From Oscillospiraceae bacterium (GTDB lineage: Bacteria; Bacillota; Clostridia; Oscillospirales; Oscillospiraceae): a stretch of 64,000 nt of DNA. Positions 53,181-60,615 of the stretch are shown here, piece after piece (positions within the stretch are counted from its first letter, which is position 1; every line of letters starts with the position of its first letter). The notes beneath the pieces were generated by a model that was given only the letters and a program-made list of their open reading frames with translations, was not told the origin of the DNA and searched no databases. The translations under genes were made by a program, and so were the position numbers. Location: the NCBI GenBank assembly GCA_017416685.1, contig JAFQBN010000033.1, positions 1 to 64,000 of the forward strand, in the 5' to 3' direction.

Positions 53181-53911
53181 GTAAGGTGCTGATCACCGGC
53201 GGCAGCCGGGGCATCGGCGGGGCGGCTGCGCTGCTGTTTGCCCAAAGAGGCTGGGACGTGGCCATCGGCTATCATACAAATGAAACTGCGGCGCATACTA
53301 TGGTAGAGCAGATGCGCGTGCTTGGGGTCAACGCCTGCGCCATTCAGGCGGACGTTTCCTGCCCGGAGCAGGCGGCGGCGCTGGTGAAACAGGCGGTGGA
53401 GGCTCTCGGTGGGTTGGATGCGCTGGTCTGCAGCGCGGGAATTGCCCTGCCGCAGCAGCTGATGACCGACACCACCGACGAGCAGTGGCGGCAGATATTT
53501 GCGGTCAACGTGGACGGCGTGTTCTACACCCTGCGGGCGGCGACCCCTCATTTCGTGCGCCAAAAGTCGGGCAGCATTGTTACACTGTCCTCCATGTGGG
53601 GGGTGACGGGCGGCTCCTGCGAGGTGGCCTACTCCGCCGCCAAGGGGGCGGTTATCGCCATGACCAAGGCGTTGGCCAAGGAACTTGGTCCCTCCGGGAT
53701 TCGGGTCAACTGCGTGGCCCCCGGCTTCATTGCCACCGACATGAACGCCCATCTGGACCGGGAGAGTCTGGAACAGCTGCGGGAAGAGACCCCGTTGCAG
53801 ATGCTGGGCAGCGCCGAAGATGCGGCCAGGAGCATTCTGTTTCTTGCCGGGGAGGATGCAGCCTTCGTCACCGGACAGGTGCTGCAGCCTAACGGAGGTC
53901 TGGTTATTTGA
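53177..53911 (+). CDS. Short-chain dehydrogenase/reductase (FabG-like)
   Basis: The 244-residue SDR begins VLITGGSRGIGGAAALLFAQ (glycine-rich cofactor loop), has the NAG-equivalent VCSAGIALPQ (about 85-94), catalytic Ser in GSIVTLSSMWG (about 132-142) and YSAAKGA (about 152-158), and the FabG-like VAPGFIATDMNAHL near 182. It would reduce a ketone or oxidise an alcohol with NAD(P). It is coupled to aroE by a 4-bp overlap, so it is made with the aromatic pathway, yet no shikimate-pathway step needs it. FabG proper is an alternative reading. Confidence 0.9.
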   Translation: MSKVLITGGSRGIGGAAALLFAQRGWDVAIGYHTNETAAHTMVEQMRVLGVNACAIQADVSCPEQAAALVKQAVEALGGLDALVCSAGIALPQQLMTDTTDEQWRQIFAVNVDGVFYTLRAATPHFVRQKSGSIVTLSSMWGVTGGSCEVAYSAAKGAVIAMTKALAKELGPSGIRVNCVAPGFIATDMNAHLDRESLEQLREETPLQMLGSAEDAARSILFLAGEDAAFVTGQVLQPNGGLVI

Positions 53912-53957
53912 CAAAAAGCACCAAAAAGGCACAAAAATCAACAAATTAGAAACTTTT

Positions 53958-53998
53958 ACCGCCGATGTATTGACAGAATACGTCGGCGGTATTATAAA
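53958..53998 (+). promoter_or_regulatory. Palindrome overlapping a consensus promoter after the aro operon
   Basis: ACCGCCGATGTATT (53958-53971) pairs with AATACGTCGGCGGT (53977-53990). TTGACA (53970-53975) and TATAAA (53993-53998) with a 17-bp spacer form a promoter within and beside it. The hairpin may end the aro transcript, or the DNA palindrome may be an operator for the next gene. Confidence 0.6.
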
Positions 53999-54031
53999 TA
54001 AAAGAGAAAAAATAAGAAGGAGGGCGAGGAC

Positions 54032-54370
54032 ATGGAGCGGGGACGCTACAACGGCTACCGGGGCCGCAGCGGCGTGCAGAAAGTGCTGCTGGGGTTTGTG
54101 AGTGTGCTGGCGGTGCTTGTGGTGCTGATGGCGCTGGTGCTGGTCCTGGGACAGCGATATATCTATTACGGTGCGGACGGCGTACACCTCGACCTGCCCT
54201 TCCTGAACCGTCAGCCGGTCACGCCGCCGGATGTAAGCCACGTTGTGGTGGAGGTTTTGCCCCCCGCACCCAAGGAGCCTGACCTGTCCGGGCAGGACAG
54301 TGGGGACGTGTCCGCCGAGGGCGCGGTTCAGCCCGACAGCTCTGCAGGCGGTGCGGAAGAAACGGAATGA
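54032..54370 (+). CDS. Small single-pass membrane protein, unknown
   Basis: I do not recognise this 112-residue protein. It has an Arg/Gly/Tyr-rich basic N-terminus (ERGRYNGYRGR), one strong membrane segment at about 18-41 (VLLGFVSVLAVLVVLMALVL), a short conserved-looking IYYGADGVHLDLPFL stretch (about 44-58), then a Pro- and acid-rich disordered tail outside the membrane. AAGGAGGG precedes the ATG. It has its own promoter and terminator and lies before a polysaccharide deacetylase; a role at the cell envelope is a guess. Confidence 0.7.
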   Translation: MERGRYNGYRGRSGVQKVLLGFVSVLAVLVVLMALVLVLGQRYIYYGADGVHLDLPFLNRQPVTPPDVSHVVVEVLPPAPKEPDLSGQDSGDVSAEGAVQPDSSAGGAEETE

Positions 54371-54375
54371 AGAAA

Positions 54376-54402
54376 AGAGCCTGCTGCGGCAGGCTTTTTT
54401 TA
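54376..54402 (+). terminator. Intrinsic terminator of the small membrane protein gene
   Basis: AGCCTGC-TGCG-GCAGGCT is followed by a run of seven T. Confidence 0.88.
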
Positions 54403-54481
54403 TAGAAAAAATTGTACTGCACAAACCGATGCCAACTGCACATACTGTCAGTAAATGCGAAAGAAAACGAGGTGACAGGCG

Positions 54482-55201
54482 GTGGGACGGACGGGACGGT
54501 TTACGGTGTTGTGTCTCATGCTGACGCTTTTGGCGGCGGTGCGGGCGTACCCCGTGGGGGAGCAGAGTTCTGCCGACCTGCAGGTGGAGGTGCCGCGGCA
54601 GGAAAAACTGCTGGCGCTGACCTTTGACGACGGGCCGCATCCGGAGCATACTGCCGTTCTGCTGGACGGCCTGCGGGACAGGGGGGCAAAGGCCACATTC
54701 TTTCTGGTGGGATGTCAGGTGGAACTGGCTCCGGAGCTGGTGGAGCGCATGGCGGCGGAAGGACATCAGATCGGCGTGCATACGCTGGATCACGTTCAGG
54801 TCAACGGCCTGTCCCGAAAGGACTTTGACGGACAGGTGGAGGGCCTGCGGCGGGTGCTGTACGGACTGATAGGGGAGCGGGATCTGTGGCTGCGCCCGCC
54901 CTACGGCATCATGGACGACAACACCCTGCGCTGGGCAGACAGTCCGGTAATGCTGTGGTCGGTGGACCCGGAGGACTGGAAGGACGGCAACGTCAAACGC
55001 ATCGTTGACCACATTACCGGGCAGGTGCGGGACGGGGACGTCATCCTGCTGCACGATATATATCCTACCTCCGTGGAAGCGGCACTGCAGGTGGTGGACA
55101 AGCTGGGGGAAGAGGGTTGGCGGTTCGTAACCGTGGAGCAGCTGCTGCAGTACAAAGGGCGGACCGGAGAGGTCGGACAGGTCTACCGTGCCGTGCGATA
55201 G
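54482..55201 (+). CDS. Polysaccharide deacetylase (NodB domain), GTG start
   Basis: This exported or membrane-associated enzyme of carbohydrate esterase family 4 probably removes acetyl groups from peptidoglycan or another glycan. The 239-residue protein has a hydrophobic N-terminus (about 7-20), then the NodB motifs: LTFDDGPHPEHT (about 47-58), IGVHTLDHVQVN (about 97-108; metal-binding His pair), LRPPYG (about 137-142), VDPEDWK (about 161-167) and ILLHDI (about 190-195). The GTG at 54482 has GAGGTG 7 nt upstream. Confidence 0.92.
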   Translation: MGRTGRFTVLCLMLTLLAAVRAYPVGEQSSADLQVEVPRQEKLLALTFDDGPHPEHTAVLLDGLRDRGAKATFFLVGCQVELAPELVERMAAEGHQIGVHTLDHVQVNGLSRKDFDGQVEGLRRVLYGLIGERDLWLRPPYGIMDDNTLRWADSPVMLWSVDPEDWKDGNVKRIVDHITGQVRDGDVILLHDIYPTSVEAALQVVDKLGEEGWRFVTVEQLLQYKGRTGEVGQVYRAVR

Positions 55202-55203
55202 GC

Positions 55204-55233
55204 AACTGCTGCCGGGTTTCCGGCGGCAGTTTT
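55204..55233 (+). terminator. Intrinsic terminator of the polysaccharide deacetylase gene
   Basis: AACTGCTGCCGG-GTTT-CCGGCGGCAGTT is followed by TTATG; the stem has one wobble pair. Confidence 0.82.
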
Positions 55234-55276
55234 ATGCTAATTTACAGATTATTCACCCAAAGAGATGAAACTGAGG

Positions 55277-55282
55277 TATAAT
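55277..55282 (+). promoter_or_regulatory. -10 box of the second two-component operon
   Basis: A perfect TATAAT lies 34 bp before the start. No good -35 is seen (TTCACC at 55252 is 19 bp away), so activation by a regulator is possible. Confidence 0.55.
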
Positions 55283-55316
55283 ATAAAAAGTAAAATCAGG
55301 AAAGGCGGTGTGCGGT

Positions 55317-56006
55317 ATGGCGCGAAAGGTACTGATCGTCGAGGATGACAACAACATTGCCGAACTGCTGCATCTCTATCTGGAAAAAGAGGGATTCGAC
55401 ACCCGGGTGGCCCGGGACGGCGGCGTAGGTGTGCAGCTTTTTGGCGAATATGCCCCGGATTTGGTTCTGCTGGACATCATGCTGCCGGTCATGGATGGCT
55501 GGGCGGTGCTGAACAGCATCCGTCAGGCGGGGGATACCCCGGTCATTATGCTCACGGCCAAGGGCGAGGTGGAGGATCGGGTGTCCGGACTGGAGAAAGG
55601 TGCGGACGACTACATCGTAAAACCCTTCGAGATGAAAGAGGTTTTGGCCCGCATCCATGCCGTACTGCGCCGCAGCTGCCCGGAGGAAGCGGTGGGGGAG
55701 AAAAAGCTCAGCTTTGATAACCTGACCATCAATCTGGATGCTTACGAACTGACAGTAAAGGGCCAGCGGGTGGATACCCCGCCCAAGGAGATGGAGCTGC
55801 TGTTCCATCTGGCCTCTGCCCCCAACCGGGTATTTACCCGCAACCAGCTGCTGGACGAGGTGTGGGGATTTGACTACTTTGGCGACAGCCGCACGGTGGA
55901 CGTGCATATCAAGCGCCTGCGGGAAAAGCTGGAGGGTGTTTCCGACCGGTGGAATTTGAAAACCGTATGGGGCGTTGGCTATAAATTTGAAGTGACCGCC
56001 GGCTGA
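55317..56006 (+). CDS. OmpR/PhoB-family response regulator
   Basis: The 229-residue transcription factor has a receiver domain with E9/D10, phospho-acceptor Asp 53 in LVLLDIMLPVMDG and Lys in YIVKPFEM near 103, then a winged-helix domain (about 130-225) with FDYFGDSRTVDVHIKRLREK near its C-terminus. The start at 55317 follows AAAGGCGGTG; a codon three positions earlier is less well placed. It is cotranscribed with the kinase 28 bp downstream. The target genes are unknown; the deacetylase next door is a possible one. Confidence 0.92.
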   Translation: MARKVLIVEDDNNIAELLHLYLEKEGFDTRVARDGGVGVQLFGEYAPDLVLLDIMLPVMDGWAVLNSIRQAGDTPVIMLTAKGEVEDRVSGLEKGADDYIVKPFEMKEVLARIHAVLRRSCPEEAVGEKKLSFDNLTINLDAYELTVKGQRVDTPPKEMELLFHLASAPNRVFTRNQLLDEVWGFDYFGDSRTVDVHIKRLREKLEGVSDRWNLKTVWGVGYKFEVTAG

Positions 56007-56034
56007 AAACCGGGCGGGGAGGGGAGTGAACACG

Positions 56035-57465
56035 ATGAAAACCTTTTACAGACGGCAGCTTGCCCTGATGCTGGGCATCGTGTTTCTGTCCTTTTCGCTG
56101 TTGTCGGCTGTGTTTACCCTGCTATCTTATCGATATGTGATCGAGGAAAAAAAGGACTCCATGCTCCACAATGCACAGTACATTTCAGAATTTACAGCCA
56201 CATATCTGGAGCAGGGCAACATACAGGATGGCTTCTTCCGACTGTACGTGGCGTCTCTGGCCCAGATTTCCGGGGCGCACGTGATGCTGTGTGAGACCGA
56301 CGGGCGGGTGGTCTTTGCCACCGACGGTTCTCCCCGGACTTATCAATATGACCGCGACGTACCCAACCTGCTGCTGCGCCATGTGTCGGAGCGGGGTTCC
56401 TACATGGGCATGACCAATCTGGATGGACTGTATTCCGAAAGCCGCTTTCTGGCGGCGGTGCCTGTAACGGCGAAGGTGGGGCCGGCCCTGCTGACCCGGG
56501 GATTGGTGCTGGTCTCCACCAGCGCAGGGGGCGTCTCCCAGCTGTGGCGGGCCATGTCAAACATCTTTTTCTTTACTGCTGTGGCGGTGCTGGCATTTTC
56601 GGTGGTGGCCAGTTCCATTTCCACCGCCCGTCAGACCAGACCCCTGAACGAAATTGCCGAGGCGGCCCGCAAATTCGGTCACGGAGATTTTTCCGTGCGC
56701 ATCCGCGGCTACGAACAGCGCAGGGACGAGGTGGGGGCGCTGGCAGAGGCGTTCAACAATATGGCCGGGTCGCTGGAAAAGACGGAGAGTCAGCGCAACG
56801 AGTTCATTGCCAACGTGTCCCACGAACTGAAGACACCCATGACCACCATTGCCGGTTTTGCCGACGGTATTCTGGACGGCACCATCCCCCCGGAGCGGGA
56901 GCGGGAGTCCCTGCAAGTCATCGCGTCGGAGACCCGGCGGCTGTCCCGCCTTGTGCGGCAGATGCTGGATCTGTCCCGCCTGCGGGCGCTGGAGGAGAAA
57001 AACCCGGTGCAGGAGCGCTTCGACATCAGCGAGATCATGCTGCGGGTACTGGTTAGTCTTGAGGGCAAGATCAGCGCCGCCGGACTGGACGTGCAGACTG
57101 ACATTCCCGAACAGCCGGTCATGGTCTGGGGCGACCCGGACGGTGTGACACAGGTATGCTACAACCTACTGGATAATGCGGCCAAGTTCGCTCCGGCGGG
57201 CAGTGATATTACGGTGAAGGTCACGGCCCGGGAGGGCAAGGCATATATTTCCGTGGCGAATTTGGGCGAGACCATTCCTGAAGAGGAACTGCCCCTGCTT
57301 TTTGACCGATTCCACAAGACCGACCATTCCCGCAGCCGGGACCGGGACGGCGTGGGACTGGGCCTTTACATCGTCAAAACCATTCTTGGGACTATGAAAG
57401 AAAATATCACCGTGACCAGCAAGGACGGGGTGACTGAGTTCACCTTTACTCTGCCGCTGGCGTAA
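56035..57465 (+). CDS. Sensor histidine kinase
   Basis: The 476-residue membrane kinase partners the preceding regulator. Membrane segments at about 9-30 and 177-198 flank an extracytoplasmic sensor domain. A HAMP linker (about 199-250) leads to HisKA with His 263 in NVSHELKTPMTTIAGF and to a HATPase domain (LLDNAAKFAPAGSDI, LFDRFHKTDHSRSRD, GVGLGLYIVKTIL). GGGGAGGGGAG lies before the ATG at 56035; an earlier GTG is too close. No PAS domain is present, unlike the WalK-like kinase at 26.5 kb. The signal is unknown. Confidence 0.93.
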   Translation: MKTFYRRQLALMLGIVFLSFSLLSAVFTLLSYRYVIEEKKDSMLHNAQYISEFTATYLEQGNIQDGFFRLYVASLAQISGAHVMLCETDGRVVFATDGSPRTYQYDRDVPNLLLRHVSERGSYMGMTNLDGLYSESRFLAAVPVTAKVGPALLTRGLVLVSTSAGGVSQLWRAMSNIFFFTAVAVLAFSVVASSISTARQTRPLNEIAEAARKFGHGDFSVRIRGYEQRRDEVGALAEAFNNMAGSLEKTESQRNEFIANVSHELKTPMTTIAGFADGILDGTIPPERERESLQVIASETRRLSRLVRQMLDLSRLRALEEKNPVQERFDISEIMLRVLVSLEGKISAAGLDVQTDIPEQPVMVWGDPDGVTQVCYNLLDNAAKFAPAGSDITVKVTAREGKAYISVANLGETIPEEELPLLFDRFHKTDHSRSRDRDGVGLGLYIVKTILGTMKENITVTSKDGVTEFTFTLPLA

Positions 57466-57470
57466 AAAAG

Positions 57471-57510
57471 CAAAATGCCCCGTCCGAATTCGGACGGGGC
57501 ATTTCATATT
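57471..57510. terminator. Intrinsic terminator of the second two-component operon
   Basis: A perfect palindrome AAATGCCCCGTCCG-AATT-CGGACGGGGCATTT is flanked by A and T runs. Confidence 0.93.
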
Positions 57511-57563
57511 TGAGGGGAGTCGGGCATATGCTCTTATCATATAAACGATAGGAGCGTGACCCC

Positions 57564-58208
57564 ATGGAAAACGAAATCATGCTGCACGGTCAGCTGGCCT
57601 TGGCACCGAGAGTGTCCCACGCCAATCATGGCGAGACCTTTTACATATTCCCCCTGCGGGTGCGCCGCCTGTCCGGGACGGAGGACCGGCTGAATGTGGT
57701 GGCAAGCGAGCGGCTGCTGCGCCTGTGTGCCGTGGACGAGGGGGACGAGGTCACGGTGCAGGGGCAGGTGCGGTCCTTCAATGACCGGACTGCCGATAAA
57801 AACCGGCTTGTCATCACCGCTTTTGCCCGGCAGATGCGCCGGGAGCGCGGCCCGGATGAAAATCATCTGCGCCTTGCGGGGGTACTGTGCAAGCCGCCCT
57901 CCTTTCGCCGCACGCCGCTGGGCCGGGACATCTGCGACATGATGCTGGCGGTAAACCGCACCTATGGCCGGGCGGACTACCTTCCCTGCATTTCGTGGGG
58001 GGCGCTGGCATACCGCTGCGCCCAGCTGGGGGTTGGTGACCCGGTGGCGCTGGAGGGTCGGCTGCAGAGCCGCACTTACACCAAGCGGCTGGAGGACCGG
58101 GAGGAACTGCGCACCGCCTTTGAAGTGTCGGTCATGACCATGGACGCACAGGAAGGGGAACTTAATTGTGCCAATGGATGTGAAGAGGAACTGACAGCGG
58201 ATAGCTGA
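57564..58208 (+). CDS. Tandem OB-fold single-stranded DNA-binding-like protein
   Basis: The 214-residue protein looks like two SSB/PriB-type OB folds in a row. The second (about 100-195) is clearest: LAGVLCKPPSFRRTPLGRDI, MLAVNRTYGRADYLPCISWG, LGVGDPVALEGRLQSRTY and a final FEVSVMTMD. The first (about 5-95) is more diverged, with VRRLSGTEDRLNVVAS and DEVTVQGQVRSFND in the matching places. There is no acidic SSB C-terminal tail (DDDxPF) like that of replicative SSB. AGGAG precedes the ATG. Its last 47 bp overlap the convergent hydrolase gene. Confidence 0.78.
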   Translation: MENEIMLHGQLALAPRVSHANHGETFYIFPLRVRRLSGTEDRLNVVASERLLRLCAVDEGDEVTVQGQVRSFNDRTADKNRLVITAFARQMRRERGPDENHLRLAGVLCKPPSFRRTPLGRDICDMMLAVNRTYGRADYLPCISWGALAYRCAQLGVGDPVALEGRLQSRTYTKRLEDREELRTAFEVSVMTMDAQEGELNCANGCEEELTADS

Positions 58209-59130
58209 CCGGTTCGCTGCGTTCCAAATCCGTGCGGTGCAGGTCCACGGCGGTGAGGGATGGGTTTTGGGCGGTGGTGCAGTAGTACACGCCCCGGACG
58301 GTGTCGCAGCAGGCAGTGTAGATGGTTTCCACATCGCCTGCGGGCAGGCGAACACTGCCCCGGGGGATGGTGACGCAGGCCATCAGCTGGAAGAAGCGGG
58401 CAACACCTTCGTCGGTATTGGAATGCCTGCGGGCGTTCTGGCTGACGAATGCCGCCCGGACGAACCGGGACTGGGAAGAGAAGTCGCCCGGCAGACCCAT
58501 AGCGCCCATGCCCCGGCTGAAGGCTGTTAGATCCAGCCCTGCAGAAAACCGATTTTCTGCAGGAAAGGGGGAAAGATTAAGATAGTCATTCAGCCGGTCC
58601 TGCTGGCGGGGGAAGGTCGGCTCGTTGGTCAGCACCCGCACCGGGTTGCGGTAGATACGCACGCCGCCCTCCCGCGGTTCGGCCACGAAGCAGTCCTGCC
58701 CGTCCGCCAAAAGCCAATGAAGCGGCGTACAGGGCAGGTCAGGGGTGAAATCATGTTTTGCAATGGGCAGACCGCCCAGCAGGACAGCCGCCTGCTGAGC
58801 GGTGGTACAGCGGCCCAGCAAAAAGGGGATGACTTCGTAGGGGGCCAGCCAGCCGCCATCCTCCGCGGAGCAGTAGGCGGCGCTGTGGGGGAAGTTCAGG
58901 GCCGCGATGGCCAGACCGTGTTCGTTGACAGCATCGTAGTAGAGCGGCTGGCCCTCCCGCACATGGGCTACGCCGATGATGGCGTGGTGGCGGCTCTGTG
59001 TCGGCTGACAGCAAAAGCGAAGCGGAAATTTTCGGGGCGTGATGACCACCGACTCGCCGTAGGAATGTTCCAGATCCAGCGTGCGGCCGAACAGATGGCC
59101 GCCGGCGGTAAGTGAAAGCGCGGTACACAT
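58162..59130 (-). CDS. Choloylglycine hydrolase family (bile salt hydrolase / penicillin V acylase) enzyme
   Basis: This Ntn-hydrolase family cleaves amide bonds of conjugated bile salts, penicillin V or acyl-homoserine lactones. The 322-residue protein begins MC, making Cys 2 the nucleophile after Met removal. The expected R16 and D19 (GRTLDLE), the Asn in IAALNFPHSA near 79 and VLTNEPTFPRQ near 167 are present, and an Arg occurs near 221. Gut context favours a bile-salt role, but substrate class cannot be fixed from sequence. GGAGGGAT precedes the ATG. No secretion signal is seen, as usual for this family in Gram-positives. Confidence 0.87.
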   Translation of the reverse strand: MCTALSLTAGGHLFGRTLDLEHSYGESVVITPRKFPLRFCCQPTQSRHHAIIGVAHVREGQPLYYDAVNEHGLAIAALNFPHSAAYCSAEDGGWLAPYEVIPFLLGRCTTAQQAAVLLGGLPIAKHDFTPDLPCTPLHWLLADGQDCFVAEPREGGVRIYRNPVRVLTNEPTFPRQQDRLNDYLNLSPFPAENRFSAGLDLTAFSRGMGAMGLPGDFSSQSRFVRAAFVSQNARRHSNTDEGVARFFQLMACVTIPRGSVRLPAGDVETIYTACCDTVRGVYYCTTAQNPSLTAVDLHRTDLERSEPVSYPLSVPLHIHWHN

Positions 59131-59302
59131 GGGGATCCCTCCTTCATTTTACGTTAGTATGTGCATGATCGCGGCACAAATGCGGCAAACAATGGAAGTT
59201 GAACAGAAAAAGGAAATGAGTGGGCCGCATAGGAACTCTGCCCCGGGCAATGCTATGGTTGGATGTTCCGTCCGAAGAAAAATGAAGTGAGGAGAAAGTA
59301 AC

Positions 59303-59506
59303 ATGTCTAACAGCAACAACAGCAACAAGCTGGTCGTGCCCAACGCCCGTGAGGCCATGAACAAGTTCAAGATGGAGGCCGCCAACGAGGTGGGCGTCAA
59401 CCTGAAGCAGGGTTACAACGGCGACCTGACCAGCAAGCAGGCCGGCTCTGTCGGCGGCCAGATGGTCAAGAAGATGATCCAGGCCTACGAGAGCAACCTG
59501 ACCTGA
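59303..59506 (+). CDS. Alpha/beta-type small acid-soluble spore protein
   Basis: SASP coats and protects spore DNA and is degraded at germination. The 67-residue protein has the family signatures NAREAMNKFKMEAANEVGV (about 15-33), which contains the germination-protease site, and SKQAGSVGGQMVKKMI (about 44-59). GTGAGGAG lies before the ATG. A weak forespore (sigma-G-like) promoter could be GCATA (59233) with CAATGCTA about 16 bp further on; I see no sigma-A promoter. It is strong evidence for endospore formation. Confidence 0.95.
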   Translation: MSNSNNSNKLVVPNAREAMNKFKMEAANEVGVNLKQGYNGDLTSKQAGSVGGQMVKKMIQAYESNLT

Positions 59507-59520
59507 TTTTCTTTGAGGGA

Positions 59521-59560
59521 ACAAACCGGGTGTCCGACCATCGGACACCCGGTTTGTTTG
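59521..59560 (+). terminator. Intrinsic terminator of the SASP gene
   Basis: A 17-bp stem with core ACCGGGTGTCCGA-CCA-TCGGACACCCGGT is followed by TTGTTTG. Confidence 0.92.
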
Positions 59561-59641
59561 TGCAGGTAGCTGTAATTGCGGCGAATAAAGCGGGGGTGGG
59601 TTGGCGCAAAGCACAAAAAGAGCGGTTTTCGAAAAAACTTC

Positions 59642-59670
59642 TTTACAACAGCGATTTAGCATGCTAAAAT
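59642..59670 (+). promoter_or_regulatory. Promoter of the amino-acid-type ABC transporter
   Basis: TTTACA (59642-59647) and TAAAAT (59665-59670) are 17 bp apart. A GGGGGCGTGCAGCTCCC hairpin lies in the leader. Confidence 0.75.
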
Positions 59671-59738
59671 ACGAAAGTGTCAAGGGGGCGTGCAGCTCCC
59701 GATATAAAACAAGCAGTAAATTTTGGAGGTTACATATC

Positions 59739-60509
59739 ATGAAGAAGATCGTTGCATTTGTCATGGCTGCTGCCATGTGCCTGTCCCTGTGCGCCTGCGG
59801 TGGCGAGAAGCCGATGACTTACGCCGTCGAGGCCGGCTCTGCCGGCGAGGAAGTGGCTATCGCCAACAGCTTCAACATCGTCAGCGTTGATGCCCAGGCC
59901 ACCGCTCTGATGGAAGTGCAGTCCGGCAACGCCGATGCGGCCATCATCGACCTGCTGATGGCCGGTGCCATGGTGGGTGAGGGTACCAGCTACCCCGAAA
60001 TCAAGGTCACCGATCAGAAGCTGAACTCCGAGCAGTACGGTATTGGCTGCCGCAAGGGCAGCGACCTGGCCTCTTTCATTAACAGCGTGCTGTCCGAGAC
60101 CTATGCTGACGGCACCATGATGGAGATCGCCGAGACCTACGGTGTGCAGGAAGCCATCGTTGAGCAGCCCGCCGCCGAGTACGTTGCCGCCGAGGCTGAC
60201 AGCGATGTGGAGTACATCAAGAACAAGGGCAAGCTGGTGGTCGGTATCACCGAGTTTGCGCCCATGGACTACCTGGACGAAAACAACGAGTGGATCGGCT
60301 TTGACGCCGACATGAGCCGCATCGTGGCCGAGAAACTGGGTGTTGAGGTCGAGTTTATCGTCATCGACTGGAACAACAAGGTTTTCGAGCTGGACGGCAA
60401 GTCCATCGACGTGGTGTGGAACGGCATGACCCTGACCGATGCGGTGAAGGAAGCTATGGAATGCACCAACGCCTACTGTGAGAACGCCCAGGTGGTTGTG
60501 ACCAAGTAA
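59739..60509 (+). CDS. Amino-acid-type ABC substrate-binding lipoprotein, apparently circularly permuted
   Basis: The 256-residue lipoprotein (lipobox SLCAC, lipidated Cys 20) binds a small polar solute for the following permease and ATPase. TTGGAGG sets the start at 59739. The SBP_bac_3 parts are all present but in swapped order. Residues about 25-145 correspond to the second half of normal family members (AVEAGSAGEEVA, DAQATALMEVQSGNADAAII, EQYGIGCRKGSDL, DGTMMEIAETYG). Residues 157-256 correspond to the first half (KNKGKLVVGITEFAPMDYLD, WIGFDADMSRIVAEKLGVEV, DVVWNGMTLTDAVK, YCENAQVVV). The reading frame is continuous and total length is normal, so this is not a frameshift. Confidence 0.88.
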   Translation: MKKIVAFVMAAAMCLSLCACGGEKPMTYAVEAGSAGEEVAIANSFNIVSVDAQATALMEVQSGNADAAIIDLLMAGAMVGEGTSYPEIKVTDQKLNSEQYGIGCRKGSDLASFINSVLSETYADGTMMEIAETYGVQEAIVEQPAAEYVAAEADSDVEYIKNKGKLVVGITEFAPMDYLDENNEWIGFDADMSRIVAEKLGVEVEFIVIDWNNKVFELDGKSIDVVWNGMTLTDAVKEAMECTNAYCENAQVVVTK

Positions 60510-60531
60510 GCGAAATCCCAAACGAGACCCC

Positions 60532-60566
60532 AAAAGGCAGAGGGCGAATCCCGCCCTCTGCCTTTA
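60532..60566 (+). terminator. Hairpin terminator/attenuator between binding protein and permease
   Basis: AAAGGCAGAGGGCG-AATCC-CGCCCTCTGCCTTT is a 14-bp stem with a weak T tail. Inside an ABC operon this usually lets the binding protein be made in excess over the membrane parts. Confidence 0.78.
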
Positions 60567-60615
60567 GACGGTTTACCCGACCAATCGGGCAAATTATGCG
60601 TAAAGGAATTTTGTT

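Noticed and set aside
59739..60509. Frameshifted or truncated pair of binding-protein genes
   Set aside because: The frame is continuous and total length and motifs equal one complete binding protein, so permutation is the simpler reading.
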